A stretch of 64,000 bases of DNA from Streptomyces sp. CNQ-509 (GCF_001011035.1 NZ_CP011492.1:4819001-4883000); one strand, 5' to 3'. Positions 24,438 to 34,431 are shown, counted from the stretch's first letter. Program-made: numbers and translations. The notes: a model not told the origin generated them from the letters alone.

Positions 24438-24800
24438 TCAGCCCTCCGCGGAGAGCACGAACCGGTTCCCGTCGGGGTCCTCCAGGGTCGCCTGGCGGCC
24501 CCACGGCTGGTCGTCCGGGCCCTCGACCTTAGCGCCCGCGGCGCGCAGAGCGGCGCAATCGCCGTCGAGGTCGGCGCTGACGAGCGCCGTGCCGTGGACG
24601 CTGCCGGGGGTGAAGCCCTGCTCCGCGGCGGCGAGCACGAAGTGGGTCTGCGCGCCCTCCGGCGCGACGGCGAGCCAGCGGACGGGGCCCATCTGCCGGT
24701 CGGCGACGACGTCGAAGCCGAGGGCGTCGGTGTAGAAGGTCTTGGCCCGGTCCTGGTCGGCGACGGGCAGGGTCACGAACTGCGCATGGGTGATGTTCAT
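24438..24800 (-). CDS. VOC-superfamily (glyoxalase/bleomycin-resistance fold) protein
   Basis: A 120-residue protein with the two-module vicinal-oxygen-chelate fold: ITHAQFVTLPVADQDRAKTF, YTDALGFDVVADRQMG, then WGRQATLEDPDGNRFVL at the end. It may act on small molecules or bind a drug. It is the first gene of the VOC-ArsR-SRPBCC operon. A perfect 26-bp palindrome lies 9 bp upstream of the ATG, and no clear ribosome site is visible, so the message may be short-leadered or leaderless. Confidence 0.9.
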   Translation of the reverse strand: MNITHAQFVTLPVADQDRAKTFYTDALGFDVVADRQMGPVRWLAVAPEGAQTHFVLAAAEQGFTPGSVHGTALVSADLDGDCAALRAAGAKVEGPDDQPWGRQATLEDPDGNRFVLSAEG

Positions 24801-24809
24801 GCGGCAGAT

Positions 24810-24835
24810 GATACGTAGGGAATCTCCTACGTATC
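24810..24835 (-). promoter_or_regulatory. Perfect palindromic operator of the ArsR operon
   Basis: Ten-base arms GATACGTAGG and CCTACGTATC are separated by 6 bp. The site lies just before the VOC start, and its end overlaps the stop codon of the SLATT-like gene upstream. It is the best candidate site for the ArsR protein encoded in the operon. Confidence 0.85.
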
Positions 24836-25331
24836 AACCCGGACCGGGTACGGCCGGCGGCGGCGGGCCCGGCGGCCGGGGGTTCTCGTCGCCCTCGTAC
24901 GCCGCGAGCGCCGCCTGCCGCAGCTCGAACAGACCGGCCAGATCCGTGGCGCCGATGTCGTCCCGCGCGAGCAGCACGGTGGCCCGCGCCTCCACCGCGC
25001 CCCATGCCTGCCGCGACCACTTGTTCGCCAGCCGCCGCCGCTCGCTGCGCAGGAAGGCCGCCCCCGCCGCGAACCCCGCCGAGACCAGCGTGCCCAGCGC
25101 CGCCGGCACCCGCGCGTCCGCGGACGCCAGCGCCGCGGCGCCGGAGACGGCGGCGAGGAGGGCGGCCGGGAAGCCGAGGGCGATGTCGGTCTTGGCCCAG
25201 AACTCGGCCCTGCGGTGGGCGAGTCTCCGCTGTCGCGTCGCGTCCTCGCGTAACCGCTCCACTTCGGTACGCAGCCGGTGCGCGGGCTCGTCCGGGGTGG
25301 CCGGTGGGGTGCCGTCGGTGGTCGTGGCCAT
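24834..25331 (-). CDS. SLATT-like two-helix membrane protein
   Basis: A 165-residue protein. A charged amphipathic N-terminal helix (LRTEVERLREDATRQRRLAH, then RRAEFWAKTD) is followed by two hydrophobic helices at about 50-72 and 78-98. A second charged helical region (SERRRLANKWSRQAWG) comes next. This layout matches the SLATT group (two-helix membrane effectors often linked to nucleotide-signalling or reverse-transcriptase defence systems), but no SMODS, SLOG or RT gene is nearby. The C-terminus is Pro-rich. The ATG at 25331 is chosen as the first start before the conserved helix. Function here is unknown. Confidence 0.6.
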   Translation of the reverse strand: MATTTDGTPPATPDEPAHRLRTEVERLREDATRQRRLAHRRAEFWAKTDIALGFPAALLAAVSGAAALASADARVPAALGTLVSAGFAAGAAFLRSERRRLANKWSRQAWGAVEARATVLLARDDIGATDLAGLFELRQAALAAYEGDENPRPPGPPPPAVPGPG

Positions 25332-25492
25332 AGTCGATTGCAGCACGGCGGCCGCCGCGGCGGAGGTGCGCCGGGGCCACAGTCCTCGGCGCGTACGGTC
25401 GTCGGCTTCCGCCAACGGCGCACCCGCACGGCGGAGTTGAGGGCCCGCGGGGGTACGGGGCCTGCCCGGCGCGCACGCGGCCCGGCCCGCCT

Positions 25493-26692
25493 TCACCGGT
25501 ACCGGCGCGTCCCCGCCAGCCACGCCCCCGCCGCCACCGCGAGCACCGCCCCCGCCGTCGCGGCCTCCGCCGTACCGAGCGGCAGCAGCGCCCCGCCGAG
25601 CAGCGTGCCGAGCCCGATGCCGGTGTAGATCGCCGAGGCGTTGAGCCCCACCACGAGCGCCGTCTCCTGCGGCGCGGCGGAGATGAGGCGGTGCTGCTGC
25701 GGCGGGGTCTGGCACCAACTGCTCGCGCCCCACGCCACCATCGCCGCCGCCGTCAGCGGCAGGAAGCGCAGCCCCGCCGCGGCCGACAGCGCGAGGACGC
25801 CGAGGCCCGTCGCCATCAGCGCGTACCCGAAGGCCAGCACCCGCACCGCGCCCCAGCGGTCGGTGGCCAGACCGGCGGCGAAGTTGCCCGCCACCGCCCC
25901 GGTTCCGTACAGGCAGAGCATCCACACCGCCCCCGAGGCGTCCACGCCCACGTCCGCCAGGACGGGCACGGTGTACGCGTAGACCGTGTACCCCGCGCCC
26001 ATGCCCAGCGCGGTGAGCGGCAGCACGGCGAGCACCCCGGGGCGGCGCAGCGCGCGCAGCCGTGCCCGCAGCGGCACCGGCGCCCCGCCGGGCAGCGGGG
26101 GCATGACGGCGTAGACCCCGAGCGCGCAACACGCGCAGAGCGCGGCGACGAGCCCCAGTGCCGTACGCCAGTCCACCGCCCGCTCGGCGAGCGTGCCCAG
26201 CGGCACGCCCAGCGCGGTGGCCATGGTCAGGCCGCCGATGACGACCGCCAGCGCCCGCGCCCGCCGCTCGGGCGGCGCGAGCGCGGCGGCGACGGCCCCG
26301 GCGCCGGGCGTGAACGCCGCCGCCCCTGCGGCCGCGAGGACGCGGCTGGCCATCAGCACGGGGAGGTCGGGGGCGAGCGCGGAGCCGAGGTTGGCGGCGG
26401 CGAGCACGAGCAGGGCGCCGACGAGCAGCGTCCGCCGCGGGACGCGGGCGCAGGCGGTGGCGAGCACGGGGGAGAGGGCGGCGTACGCGGCGGCGAAGAC
26501 GGTGACGGACTGCCCGGCGGCGGACTCGGAGACGTCGAGCGAGCCGGCCATGGCGGGGAGGAAGCCGGCGACCACGAAGGCGTCGGTGCCGACGGCGAAG
26601 GTGCCGAGGGCGAGGACGAGGGTGGCGGAGAGCCCGCGCGCCTGGGCGGCTCCGGCCGGCTCCGCGGGCCGGTTGACCGGGATATCTGACAT
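25493..26692 (-). CDS. MFS exporter, DHA1-like
   Basis: A 399-residue, 12-helix transporter. Signature segments are GTDAFVVAGFLPAMAGSLDV (helix 1 region), ARVPRRTLLVGALL (motif A region), and GGLTMATALGVPLGTLAERAVDWR near 150-172 (antiporter motif C). It most resembles the AraJ/arabinose-efflux branch. The ATG follows AAAGGAACGGGG. An Rrf2-family regulator gene lies 83 bp upstream on the same strand and is the likely controller. Confidence 0.9.
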   Translation of the reverse strand: MSDIPVNRPAEPAGAAQARGLSATLVLALGTFAVGTDAFVVAGFLPAMAGSLDVSESAAGQSVTVFAAAYAALSPVLATACARVPRRTLLVGALLVLAAANLGSALAPDLPVLMASRVLAAAGAAAFTPGAGAVAAALAPPERRARALAVVIGGLTMATALGVPLGTLAERAVDWRTALGLVAALCACCALGVYAVMPPLPGGAPVPLRARLRALRRPGVLAVLPLTALGMGAGYTVYAYTVPVLADVGVDASGAVWMLCLYGTGAVAGNFAAGLATDRWGAVRVLAFGYALMATGLGVLALSAAAGLRFLPLTAAAMVAWGASSWCQTPPQQHRLISAAPQETALVVGLNASAIYTGIGLGTLLGGALLPLGTAEAATAGAVLAVAAGAWLAGTRRYR

Positions 26693-26775
26693 CCCCGTTC
26701 CTTTCGTGCGTCGCGTACGTGATACGGCGTCAGGGATACGTGTTCAGGGATGCGGCGTGCAGGGGCGCGGCGCGC

Positions 26776-27255
26776 TCAGCCCGTCAGCCGGGCGTACTGC
26801 CGCCGCGTGCGCTCCGCGCTCGCCTTCGGCGCGGCGGCCATCAGATCGGCGACCGTCTGCCCGGCCAGCTCCCGCCGCCAGGCCAGTTCCGCGCGGCGCA
26901 TCGCCGTGGCCACCCCGCACGGCCGGGCGAACTCCCGCCCCGCGCCCTGCCCCCCGTGCCCCTGCTGCCGGATCTCGGTGCAGACGAACGGTTCCAGGGG
27001 CCCCTCCAGGGCGGTCACCACGTCCATGAGCGTGATCCGCTCGGGCTCCCGCGCGAGCGAGAACCCGCCGCGCGCGCCGGGCGTGGAGTCGAGGATCCCG
27101 GCGCGGGCGAGGGCCTGGAGGCGCTTCTTCAGATACTCCTGCGGCAGGTCGAACCAGACGGCCAGCCTGCGGATGGGCACCGGCCCCGCGTCCCGCAGCC
27201 AGGCCAGGGTCAGGCAACTGTGCAGCCCCCACTCGACGCCTTCGCCCATGTTCAT
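26776..27255 (-). CDS. Rrf2-family transcriptional regulator
   Basis: A 159-residue regulator. The winged helix is VEWGLHSCLTLAWLRDAGPV, then IRRLAVWFDLPQEYLKKRLQ and the wing GARGGFSLAREPERITLMDV. Only two Cys (in the FVCTEI and ARPCGV segments, about 92 and 110) are present in the sensing region, rather than the three of iron-sulfur Rrf2 proteins. A cluster is therefore unlikely and thiol sensing or ligand sensing is possible. Starts at 27255 or 27249 are both possible. A short dyad lies just upstream. It is followed by an MFS exporter, its probable target. Confidence 0.85.
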   Translation of the reverse strand: MNMGEGVEWGLHSCLTLAWLRDAGPVPIRRLAVWFDLPQEYLKKRLQALARAGILDSTPGARGGFSLAREPERITLMDVVTALEGPLEPFVCTEIRQQGHGGQGAGREFARPCGVATAMRRAELAWRRELAGQTVADLMAAAPKASAERTRRQYARLTG

Positions 27256-27260
27256 AAAAG

Positions 27261-27277
27261 GGGATGCTACACATCCC
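27261..27277 (-). promoter_or_regulatory. Candidate Rrf2 operator
   Basis: Dyad GGGATG-CTACA-CATCCC lies 6 bp upstream of the Rrf2 start, a typical place for autorepression. Confidence 0.5.
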
Positions 27278-27560
27278 GATTGTCTTCTACGGGGACGGGC
27301 CTCCGGCTACGGCCCGTTCCCCTCGCCGCGCGCCTGCGCCGCCAGCTCGAACGCCCGCCGCAGAAACCGCTCCTCGCCACGCTCCACCGCCACCACTCCC
27401 TCCACACGAGCGACGAAGGGGATTCAACCCGACGCCGCCGGCACGCGGCACCCGCCGCGCCCACCCGTGACCTGCGCATTTCACCGGCTTTCAGACGCCC
27501 TCCCGGAGCTGAAACGGCGCTGAAAGGCCGTTGAGCGCGGTGCCCCGCAAGCTTCGGGGC
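27278..27560. other. Divergent intergenic region with hairpin before the ABC gene
   Basis: Divergent promoters for the Rrf2/MFS unit and the ABC exporter must lie in the 305 bp between 27255 and 27561. An inverted repeat GCCCCG-CAAGCTT-CGGGGC (27542-27560) ends right at the ABC ATG and could mask the ribosome site. No gene is seen. Confidence 0.4.
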
Positions 27561-28510
<950 letters not shown>

Positions 28511-28514
<4 letters not shown>

Positions 28515-29311
28515 GCACCCTCGCCCTGGCCGTACGCGACTCCGCCACCATGCTGCGCCGCAACCTGCTGCACGCCCGGCGCTACCCCTCCATGACCCTC
28601 AACCTGCTGCTCACCCCGGTCATGCTGCTCCTGCTCTTCGTCTACGTTTTCGGCGACACCATGAGCGCGGGCCTCGCCGGCGGCGCCCCCGACCGCGACG
28701 TCTACATCGCCTACGTCGTGCCGGGACTGCTGCTCATGACCATCGGCAGCACCACGATCGGCACCGCCGTCTCCGTCGCCACCGACATGACCGAGGGCAT
28801 CGTCGCCCGCTTCCGTACGATGGCGATCCACCGCGGCTCCGTGCTCATCGGGCACGTCCTCGGCAGCGTGCTGCAGTGCCTGGCCAGCGTCGTCTTCGTC
28901 GGCGCCATCGCCGTGGCCATCGGCTTCCGCTCCACCGACGCCACCGTGCTGGAGTGGCTCGCCGCCTTCGGGCTGCTGGCGCTCTTCGCGATGGCGCTGA
29001 CCTGGGTCGCCGTCGGCATGGGGCTCGTCAGTCCGAACGCCGAGGGCGCCAGCAACAACGCCACGCCGCTGATCCTGCTGCCGCTGCTGTCCAGCGCGTT
29101 CGTGCCGCTCGACGCGATGCCGGGGTGGTTCCGGCCGATCGCCGAGTACCAGCCGTTCACCCCGGCCATCGAGACCCTGCGGGGGCTGCTGCTGGGCACG
29201 GAGATCGGGCACGACGGGTGGCTGTCCTTCGCCTGGTGCCTGGGGCTGGTCGTGCTCGGCTACCTGTGGTCCAAGGCGTCGTTCAACCGCGACCCGAAGG
29301 AGGCGCGATGA
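28511..29311 (+). CDS. ABC-2 type exporter permease, DrrB type
   Basis: A 266-residue membrane partner of the preceding ATPase with six hydrophobic helices. Features of the ABC-2 family include MTLNLLLTPVMLLLLFVYVF, the coupling region EGIVARFRTMAIHRGSVLIG, and SSAFVPLDAMPGWFRPIAEY near helix 5. The ATG overlaps the ATPase stop, so the pair is coupled. The last 29 bp overlap the convergent AfsR-like gene. The DrrAB family exports hydrophobic natural products; no biosynthetic genes flank it directly. Confidence 0.92.
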
Positions 29312-32300
29312 GCCCGCGGGCCACCTCGCGCAGCTCGCTCCGCCCCAGGGCGGCGTACTCCGACACCGCGTCGGCGTACGCCGCCCCGTCGGCGTCCTGC
29401 GCGGCACGGCGGGCGCGGTCGACGGAGAGCGTGGGGTGGAACGCCTGCGGTACGTACAGCCGCTCGGCGAGGGCCACCAGCCGTACGGCGGACGTGTCGC
29501 CCGCGGCGAGGCGGACGAGGCCGAGGCAGAGCACGGCGGTGCCGTCGACTCCGGCCTCCGCGGGGACCTCCGTGGCGGGGAGGGGTCCGGCGAGGAGCAG
29601 CGCGCGTATCCGTCTCTCCAGCAGGGCAACCAGATCGGCGACGGGCTCCAGGCGGCCCGCGTAGGCGTGGGCGGCGACGGCGGCGGCTGCGACGTGCAGG
29701 CCCCAGGAGTCGTCGAGCGGGTCGGCGGGCGGCGCGTCGGGCCGGTCGCCGGGCGGGCCCTCGTCCGGTGGCGTGGACAGCGCCACCGGCACCGCGACCG
29801 GCGGGTACGTCGCCTCCCGCGGTCCTCCGGGGCGCAGCTTGTCCACCGCCGTACGCCAGTGCTTCAGCCCCAGCTCCGTCAGCCCGCGCGACAGCGCGAT
29901 CTCGCCCCACGCCGCCTCGTACCCCGCCAGCAACTGCGGCTGCTCCGCCGCGGACCGCTCCTCCTCCACCCGCCGCAGCCACATCGCCGCCTCGTCCGGC
30001 TCCCCGCGCTGCAGGCACGCCAGCACCAGCCCGCGCCGCAGCCCTGTCGTCGGCGACTGGTCGCCCAGGTGCGCCAGCGCTTCCAGCGCGGCCAGCAGAT
30101 GCCCGTACGCCTCCTCGCCCATCCCGGCCTCCATGCACAGCTCGCTGCACCTGGAGTGGCCGAGGAGGCCGAGGGACGGGTTGGGTACGGCGTCGACCGC
30201 GGCGAGCACCCGGCGGGCGGCGGCCAGCGCCCGCTCCGGCTCGTGCGCGTGCTCCAGCAGGTAACTGGCGACGCACTCGGCGATGCCGGCGAGCAGCGGG
30301 GCGTCGCTCGCGCGGAGTTCGTCCAGCGCGCCGTAGCCGGGCGGGCGCATGCCCGGTGCGGCGCACAGCACGACGGCCAGCGCCCGCAGCAGGGTGTCCG
30401 GCTCGGCGGGGGGCAGGCGGCGCAGGGTGGCGAGGTGGCGCGGGTGGAGCGGGCCGTAGCCCATGAACGGGGCGGCCGTGGCCAGGGCGCACAGGGTGCG
30501 GGTGACCTCGGTGTGGCGGGGGTCGGGGCGGTAGTGCGACAGCGGGCGCGCGGTGTCCGCGGCCAGGCCGAAGGTGCGGTGGAAGCTCGCGGAGTCGGTG
30601 ATCCAGACGCCGGCGAGGACGGCGCCGGCGGCGGCGGTGGTGGCGTGGTCGCCGCGGGCGAGGGCGTAGCGCAGGGCGAGGACGAGGTTGTCCTGCTCCG
30701 CGCGCAGGCGGGGCCAGTGCTGGAGCGGCTCGCGGCCGAACAGCGCGTCGTGGTGGGCGACCCCGAAGTCCCGCGCCCAGCCCAGGAAGCGGGCGGTGAC
30801 CGCCTCGTCCTCGCCCGCCGCCGCGCGCCGGGCGGCGCTGAACTCCCGCACCGTCTCCAGCATGTGGAAGCGGATCCCGGCGGCGGTGTCGGCGGCCTTC
30901 AGCAGCGACTGGTCGACGAGCTGCTCCAGCAGCTCCAGCGCGTCCCCGCTGGTCAGCAACTGCTCCGCCGCCTGTGCCGTGAAGCCGCCGGGGAAGACCG
31001 ACAGCGCCCGCAGCGCGCCCCGGGCGTCCTCCTCCAGCAGGTTCCAGCTCCACTCCACGACGGCGTGCAGCGTGCGGTGCCGCTCGGGCGCGTCCCGCGA
31101 CCCGCCGCGCAGCAGCGCGAACCGGTCGCCGAGCCGCCGCGCGATCTCCGGTACGGACAGCACCCGCACCCGCGCCGCCGCCAGCTCCACGGCCAGCGGC
31201 AGCCCGTCGAGGTGCTGGCACAGCTCCGCGACGGCGGCGGGCGGGAGTTCGGCGTCGGGGCGGGCGGCGCGGGCGCGCTGGGCGAAGAGCTCCGCGGAGG
31301 TCTCGGGGGTGAGCTGGGGGAGGTGGTGGACGGCCTCGGAGCTGAGCCCGAGGGGCGCGCGGCTGGTGACGAGCACGCGCAGGTCGGCGGCGCTGGTCAG
31401 CAGGGCGCGTACGAGATCGGCGGCGCCGTGGACGACCTGCTCGCAGTTGTCGAGGACGAGCAGCGCTGGCTGCCCGCCGAGGGCGGCGACGAGGGTGGCG
31501 TGGACGTCGGCGCCGGGGGTGCCGCTGCCCCCGCCCACGGCGGAGGCCACCTCGCCGGCCACATCCTCGTCGGCGCGGACGCCGGCCAGCGAGACGACGT
31601 GCACGAGCTGCTGCTCCGCGCGCCGGCTGACGGCGTACGCCAGCCGCGTCTTGCCGAGGCCGCCGGGCCCGACGATCGAGGTGAGCCGGGAGGAGCGCAG
31701 CAGGGCGCCGACCGCGGCGAGGTCGGCGTCGCGGCCGAGGAGCGGGTTGGGGTCGTGCGGCACGCCGTGCCGGACGGCGGGGGCCCCGGCCCGTAGCAGC
31801 TCCTGGTGGACGGCCTTGAGCCCGGCGCCCGGGTCGGTGCCGAGGCCGTCGCGGAGCCGGCGCCGGTACGCGTCGTAGCGGGCGAGCGCCGCCGCGGGCC
31901 CGGCGGACGCGGCCTCGGCGCGGAGCAGCTCCGCGAGCACCTCCTCGTCGCGGGGCGCACCGGCGTGGAGCCGGGCCAGCGGCGCGGCGGCCTCCGCGCG
32001 CCGGCCGGTCCGGGCGAGGGCGAGGGCCCTGGCCCGTACGAGATCGGCGTACGCCGCGGCGTGCTCGGCCCGCAGCTCCGCCACCGGATCCCCGGGCAGT
32101 CCCTCCGCCTCCGGCGGCGCGTCCCAGTACCCGAGTCCCTCCTCGGCGGCGGCGAGGGCGGCGGCGTGGTCCCCGGCGCGTACGGCGCGCGCCGCGTCCT
32201 CGGCGCACCGCTCGACGGCCGCGGTGTCGACCTGCTCCGGCGCCAGCGCCAGCCGGTACCCGGTCGGGGTGCTGACGACGACGTCCGCCCCGACCTGGGC

Positions 32301-32510
32301 GCGGGCGCGGGAGGCCAGGATGCGCAGCGCGTTCGCCGGATCCGCCGGCAGCTCCTCGCCCCACAGCCCGTCGACCAGCCGTCCCACGCTGCATCCGCCC
32401 CGCAGCTCCCCGGCGAGCAGGGCGAGCAGGCCGCGTACGCGGGGCGCGGTGATCTCCCGCCCGCGGAAGGCGACGCGCGACAGAAAGGTCAGCTCGACGC
32501 GGCCGGTCAC
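29283..32510 (-). CDS. Large AfsR/SARP-like regulator with STAND ATPase
   Basis: A 1075-residue multidomain activator. Residues about 1-90 form an OmpR-like winged helix (LTFLSRVAFRGREITAPRVR onward), about 95-240 the bacterial transcriptional activation domain, and 281-289 the P-loop GPGGLGKTR of an NB-ARC/STAND ATPase. Walker B is LLVLDNCEQV, and the last about 550 residues are helical TPR-like repeats. The GTG at 32510 is preferred because GAGGGAG precedes it. Such proteins activate secondary metabolism or exporter genes after ATP-driven oligomerisation. It is convergent with, and overlaps by 29 bp, the DrrB-type gene. Its target is unknown. Confidence 0.9.
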   Translation of the reverse strand: MTGRVELTFLSRVAFRGREITAPRVRGLLALLAGELRGGCSVGRLVDGLWGEELPADPANALRILASRARAQVGADVVVSTPTGYRLALAPEQVDTAAVERCAEDAARAVRAGDHAAALAAAEEGLGYWDAPPEAEGLPGDPVAELRAEHAAAYADLVRARALALARTGRRAEAAAPLARLHAGAPRDEEVLAELLRAEAASAGPAAALARYDAYRRRLRDGLGTDPGAGLKAVHQELLRAGAPAVRHGVPHDPNPLLGRDADLAAVGALLRSSRLTSIVGPGGLGKTRLAYAVSRRAEQQLVHVVSLAGVRADEDVAGEVASAVGGGSGTPGADVHATLVAALGGQPALLVLDNCEQVVHGAADLVRALLTSAADLRVLVTSRAPLGLSSEAVHHLPQLTPETSAELFAQRARAARPDAELPPAAVAELCQHLDGLPLAVELAAARVRVLSVPEIARRLGDRFALLRGGSRDAPERHRTLHAVVEWSWNLLEEDARGALRALSVFPGGFTAQAAEQLLTSGDALELLEQLVDQSLLKAADTAAGIRFHMLETVREFSAARRAAAGEDEAVTARFLGWARDFGVAHHDALFGREPLQHWPRLRAEQDNLVLALRYALARGDHATTAAAGAVLAGVWITDSASFHRTFGLAADTARPLSHYRPDPRHTEVTRTLCALATAAPFMGYGPLHPRHLATLRRLPPAEPDTLLRALAVVLCAAPGMRPPGYGALDELRASDAPLLAGIAECVASYLLEHAHEPERALAAARRVLAAVDAVPNPSLGLLGHSRCSELCMEAGMGEEAYGHLLAALEALAHLGDQSPTTGLRRGLVLACLQRGEPDEAAMWLRRVEEERSAAEQPQLLAGYEAAWGEIALSRGLTELGLKHWRTAVDKLRPGGPREATYPPVAVPVALSTPPDEGPPGDRPDAPPADPLDDSWGLHVAAAAVAAHAYAGRLEPVADLVALLERRIRALLLAGPLPATEVPAEAGVDGTAVLCLGLVRLAAGDTSAVRLVALAERLYVPQAFHPTLSVDRARRAAQDADGAAYADAVSEYAALGRSELREVARGLIAPPSGRG

Positions 32511-32547
32511 GGCGGCTCCCTCCGCGAGGAACAGGTGTGCGGGCAGC

Positions 32548-32978
32548 CTATAGCGAGGGCTTACGGGCCACCGCACCGAAATCGTCGACCGCGGTGGGCG
32601 CGCCGACCTCGGCGGCGTCGGGACGCCACAGCGACACGGACACCAGCCCCGGCTCCAGCATCTCCAGCCCGTCGAAGAACCGGGCGAGCTGGGCGGGACT
32701 GCGGTTGCTCCGGGGATTCTCCCCGGCCTCGTTCCACTGCCGGATCATCTCCCGCATCTCGGCGGGCCTGATCACCTCGGTGTCGTCGCAGAGCACGAGG
32801 AAGCTCGCGGGAGACAGCGCGGCCATGAGCCGCCCGACGATGTCGTACGCGGTGTCGTCGGTGAGGTGCGCGGTGATCCCCAGCAGCACGAGGGCGACGG
32901 GCTGGCTCAGGTCCAGCAGTTCCATATCCGCGCGGAATGCGGCACGGAATCGTCGACCGGCGCGTGGTTCTCAGCCAT
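32548..32978 (-). pseudogene. SAM-dependent methyltransferase (Methyltransf_19/DUF574), internal deletion
   Basis: The minus strand starts MAENHAPVDDSVPHSARIWN, the N-terminus of the common actinomycete DUF574 methyltransferases, which normally continues with a YWLGGKDNY-type motif. Instead the frame runs into a stop after WNCWT. One frame over, the C-terminal half begins abruptly (ELLDLSQPVALVLLGITAHL) and continues normally to the end (125 residues: RFFDGLEMLEPGLVSVSLWR). The middle, about 130 residues holding the SAM-binding core, is missing. The junction is near 32925-32935. The remaining half could be translated from an internal ATG at 32925 but cannot bind SAM. Confidence 0.8.
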
Positions 32979-33094
32979 GGCGCCCACCCCTGAAAGGTAA
33001 CCCCGCCGGGGCGACCCGACGAGACGCGCGGCTGTGGCCCCGGAGCCGGGCACGGGGGCGGCGCCCGGACCGGGCACGGGGCCGGTGCCCGGGT

Positions 33095-33475
33095 TCAGCG
33101 CGGCACGAGCCGGAGGGTGGCGGCCTGCGCCTGCGGCGTCACGATGCTGCCGAAGATGTCGGCGGGATAGCGCCCGTACTTCGCCCGGTACGCGGCATCC
33201 AGCCGCGACGTGGTCTCGCCCCCGTCCCCCACGTCCACGAAGGCGACGTCCTTGTCGACACCCCCCGCCCGGATCCGCCCCTCCAGCCGCGACCGAGTCC
33301 CCCGGAACCACGGCCCCTGCGCCCCCTTCACGGACCGCACGTAGACGTCGTCCCCGTCCCGTACGACCCACATGGTCACGGGGTCCCGCAGAGTGCCGTC
33401 GCCCCGCAACGACTGCAGGTTCAACTCCTCGGCACTCCCGATCCGCTCCAGCTCGTCATCCGTCCAGCCGGCCAT
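33095..33475 (-). CDS. DUF2255 family protein
   Basis: A 126-residue soluble protein. It opens MAGWTDDELERIGSAEELNL and contains VTMWVVRDGDDVYVRSVKG and WFRGTRSRLEGRIRAGG, matching the DUF2255 family, a small split-barrel-like group of unknown function. The ATG at 33475 follows GGAGGAACC, which fixes the start. It lies upstream of the broken methyltransferase on the same strand. Confidence 0.8.
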   Translation of the reverse strand: MAGWTDDELERIGSAEELNLQSLRGDGTLRDPVTMWVVRDGDDVYVRSVKGAQGPWFRGTRSRLEGRIRAGGVDKDVAFVDVGDGGETTSRLDAAYRAKYGRYPADIFGSIVTPQAQAATLRLVPR

Positions 33476-33628
33476 AGAGGTTCCTCCGCTTCGTACCCCG
33501 AGCAAGCCCCATACAGCCCAAAACCTAAACAAACCACCCACCCTCCGCACCCCCACAAGAGCCAATCGAGCACCACGGCCCAACGCCGGGCCGAAATACG
33601 GCACTTAGCGCGGAGAAGGGGAATGCGA

Positions 33629-33666
33629 AAGGGCCCGCCCAGCATGCATGCTGGTCACGGGCCCTT
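33629..33666 (-). terminator. Terminator of tRNA-Tyr
   Basis: A long stem AAGGGCCC/GGGCCCTT encloses an inner palindrome CCAGCATGCATGCTGG. It is followed on the minus strand by TTTCGC. It begins 9 bp after the tRNA 3' end. Confidence 0.9.
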
Positions 33667-33675
33667 CTCCAGATG

Positions 33676-33757
<82 letters not shown>

Positions 33758-33942
33758 TGGGGATGTCGCCTGGTCCGGCCGCTGGGGCTGCCTGGCAACG
33801 TCGTCAACCATACCCGATGGCCGGGGGTGGTTCGCCACTCGGTTGTGGGGCTCGTGGGTCGGGTGGGGTGGCTAGGCTGGGCTACGGCCCCGGGGATCGG
33901 GGTGCGGTACCAGGGAACCAGTGCACGAGGAGCGCACCGAAG

Positions 33943-34431
33943 ATGGCCGACTCCAGTTTCGACATCGTCTCGAAGGTCGATCGGCAGGAGGTCGACAACG
34001 CTCTCAACCAGGCGGCCAAGGAGATCTCGCAGCGCTACGACTTCAAGGGCGTCGGCGCCGCCATCGCCTGGTCCGGGGAGCGGATCGAGATCCGGGCCAA
34101 CGCCGAGGAGCGGGCCAAGGCCGTGCTGGACATCTTCCAGTCCAAGCTGGTCAAGCGGGGGATCTCGCTGAAGGCTCTGGAGTCGGGGGAGCCGCAGGCG
34201 TCCGGGAAGGAGTACAAGCTGTACTCCACCGTCAAGGAGGGCATCTCCCAGGACGACGCGAAGAAGCTCGCGAAGATCGTCCGCGACGAGGGGCCCAAGG
34301 GGGTCAAGGCCCAGGTGCAGGGGGACGAGCTGCGGGTGACCTCCAAGAGCCGGGACTCGCTCCAGGAGGTCATCAACCTCATCAAGGGCAAGGACCTCGA
34401 CTTCGCCGTCCAGTTCGTCAACTACCGCTAG
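33943..34431 (+). CDS. YajQ-family nucleotide-binding protein
   Basis: A 162-residue protein of the YajQ (DUF520) family, cyclic-di-GMP or nucleic acid binding in other bacteria. It begins MADSSFDIVSKVDRQEVDNA, continues AAKEISQRYDFKG and KRGISLKALESGEPQASGKE, and ends SLQEVINLIKGKDLDFAVQF. The fold is two ferredoxin-like halves. The ATG at 33943 follows GAGGAG about 10 nt before. It is the last conserved housekeeping gene before the accessory island. Confidence 0.95.
   Translation: MADSSFDIVSKVDRQEVDNALNQAAKEISQRYDFKGVGAAIAWSGERIEIRANAEERAKAVLDIFQSKLVKRGISLKALESGEPQASGKEYKLYSTVKEGISQDDAKKLAKIVRDEGPKGVKAQVQGDELRVTSKSRDSLQEVINLIKGKDLDFAVQFVNYR

Noticed and set aside
29436..31796. 786-codon plus-strand frame opposite the AfsR-like gene
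   Set aside because: Low-complexity Gly/Arg/Gln text without motifs; the minus strand shows a complete regulator with P-loop and TPR region.
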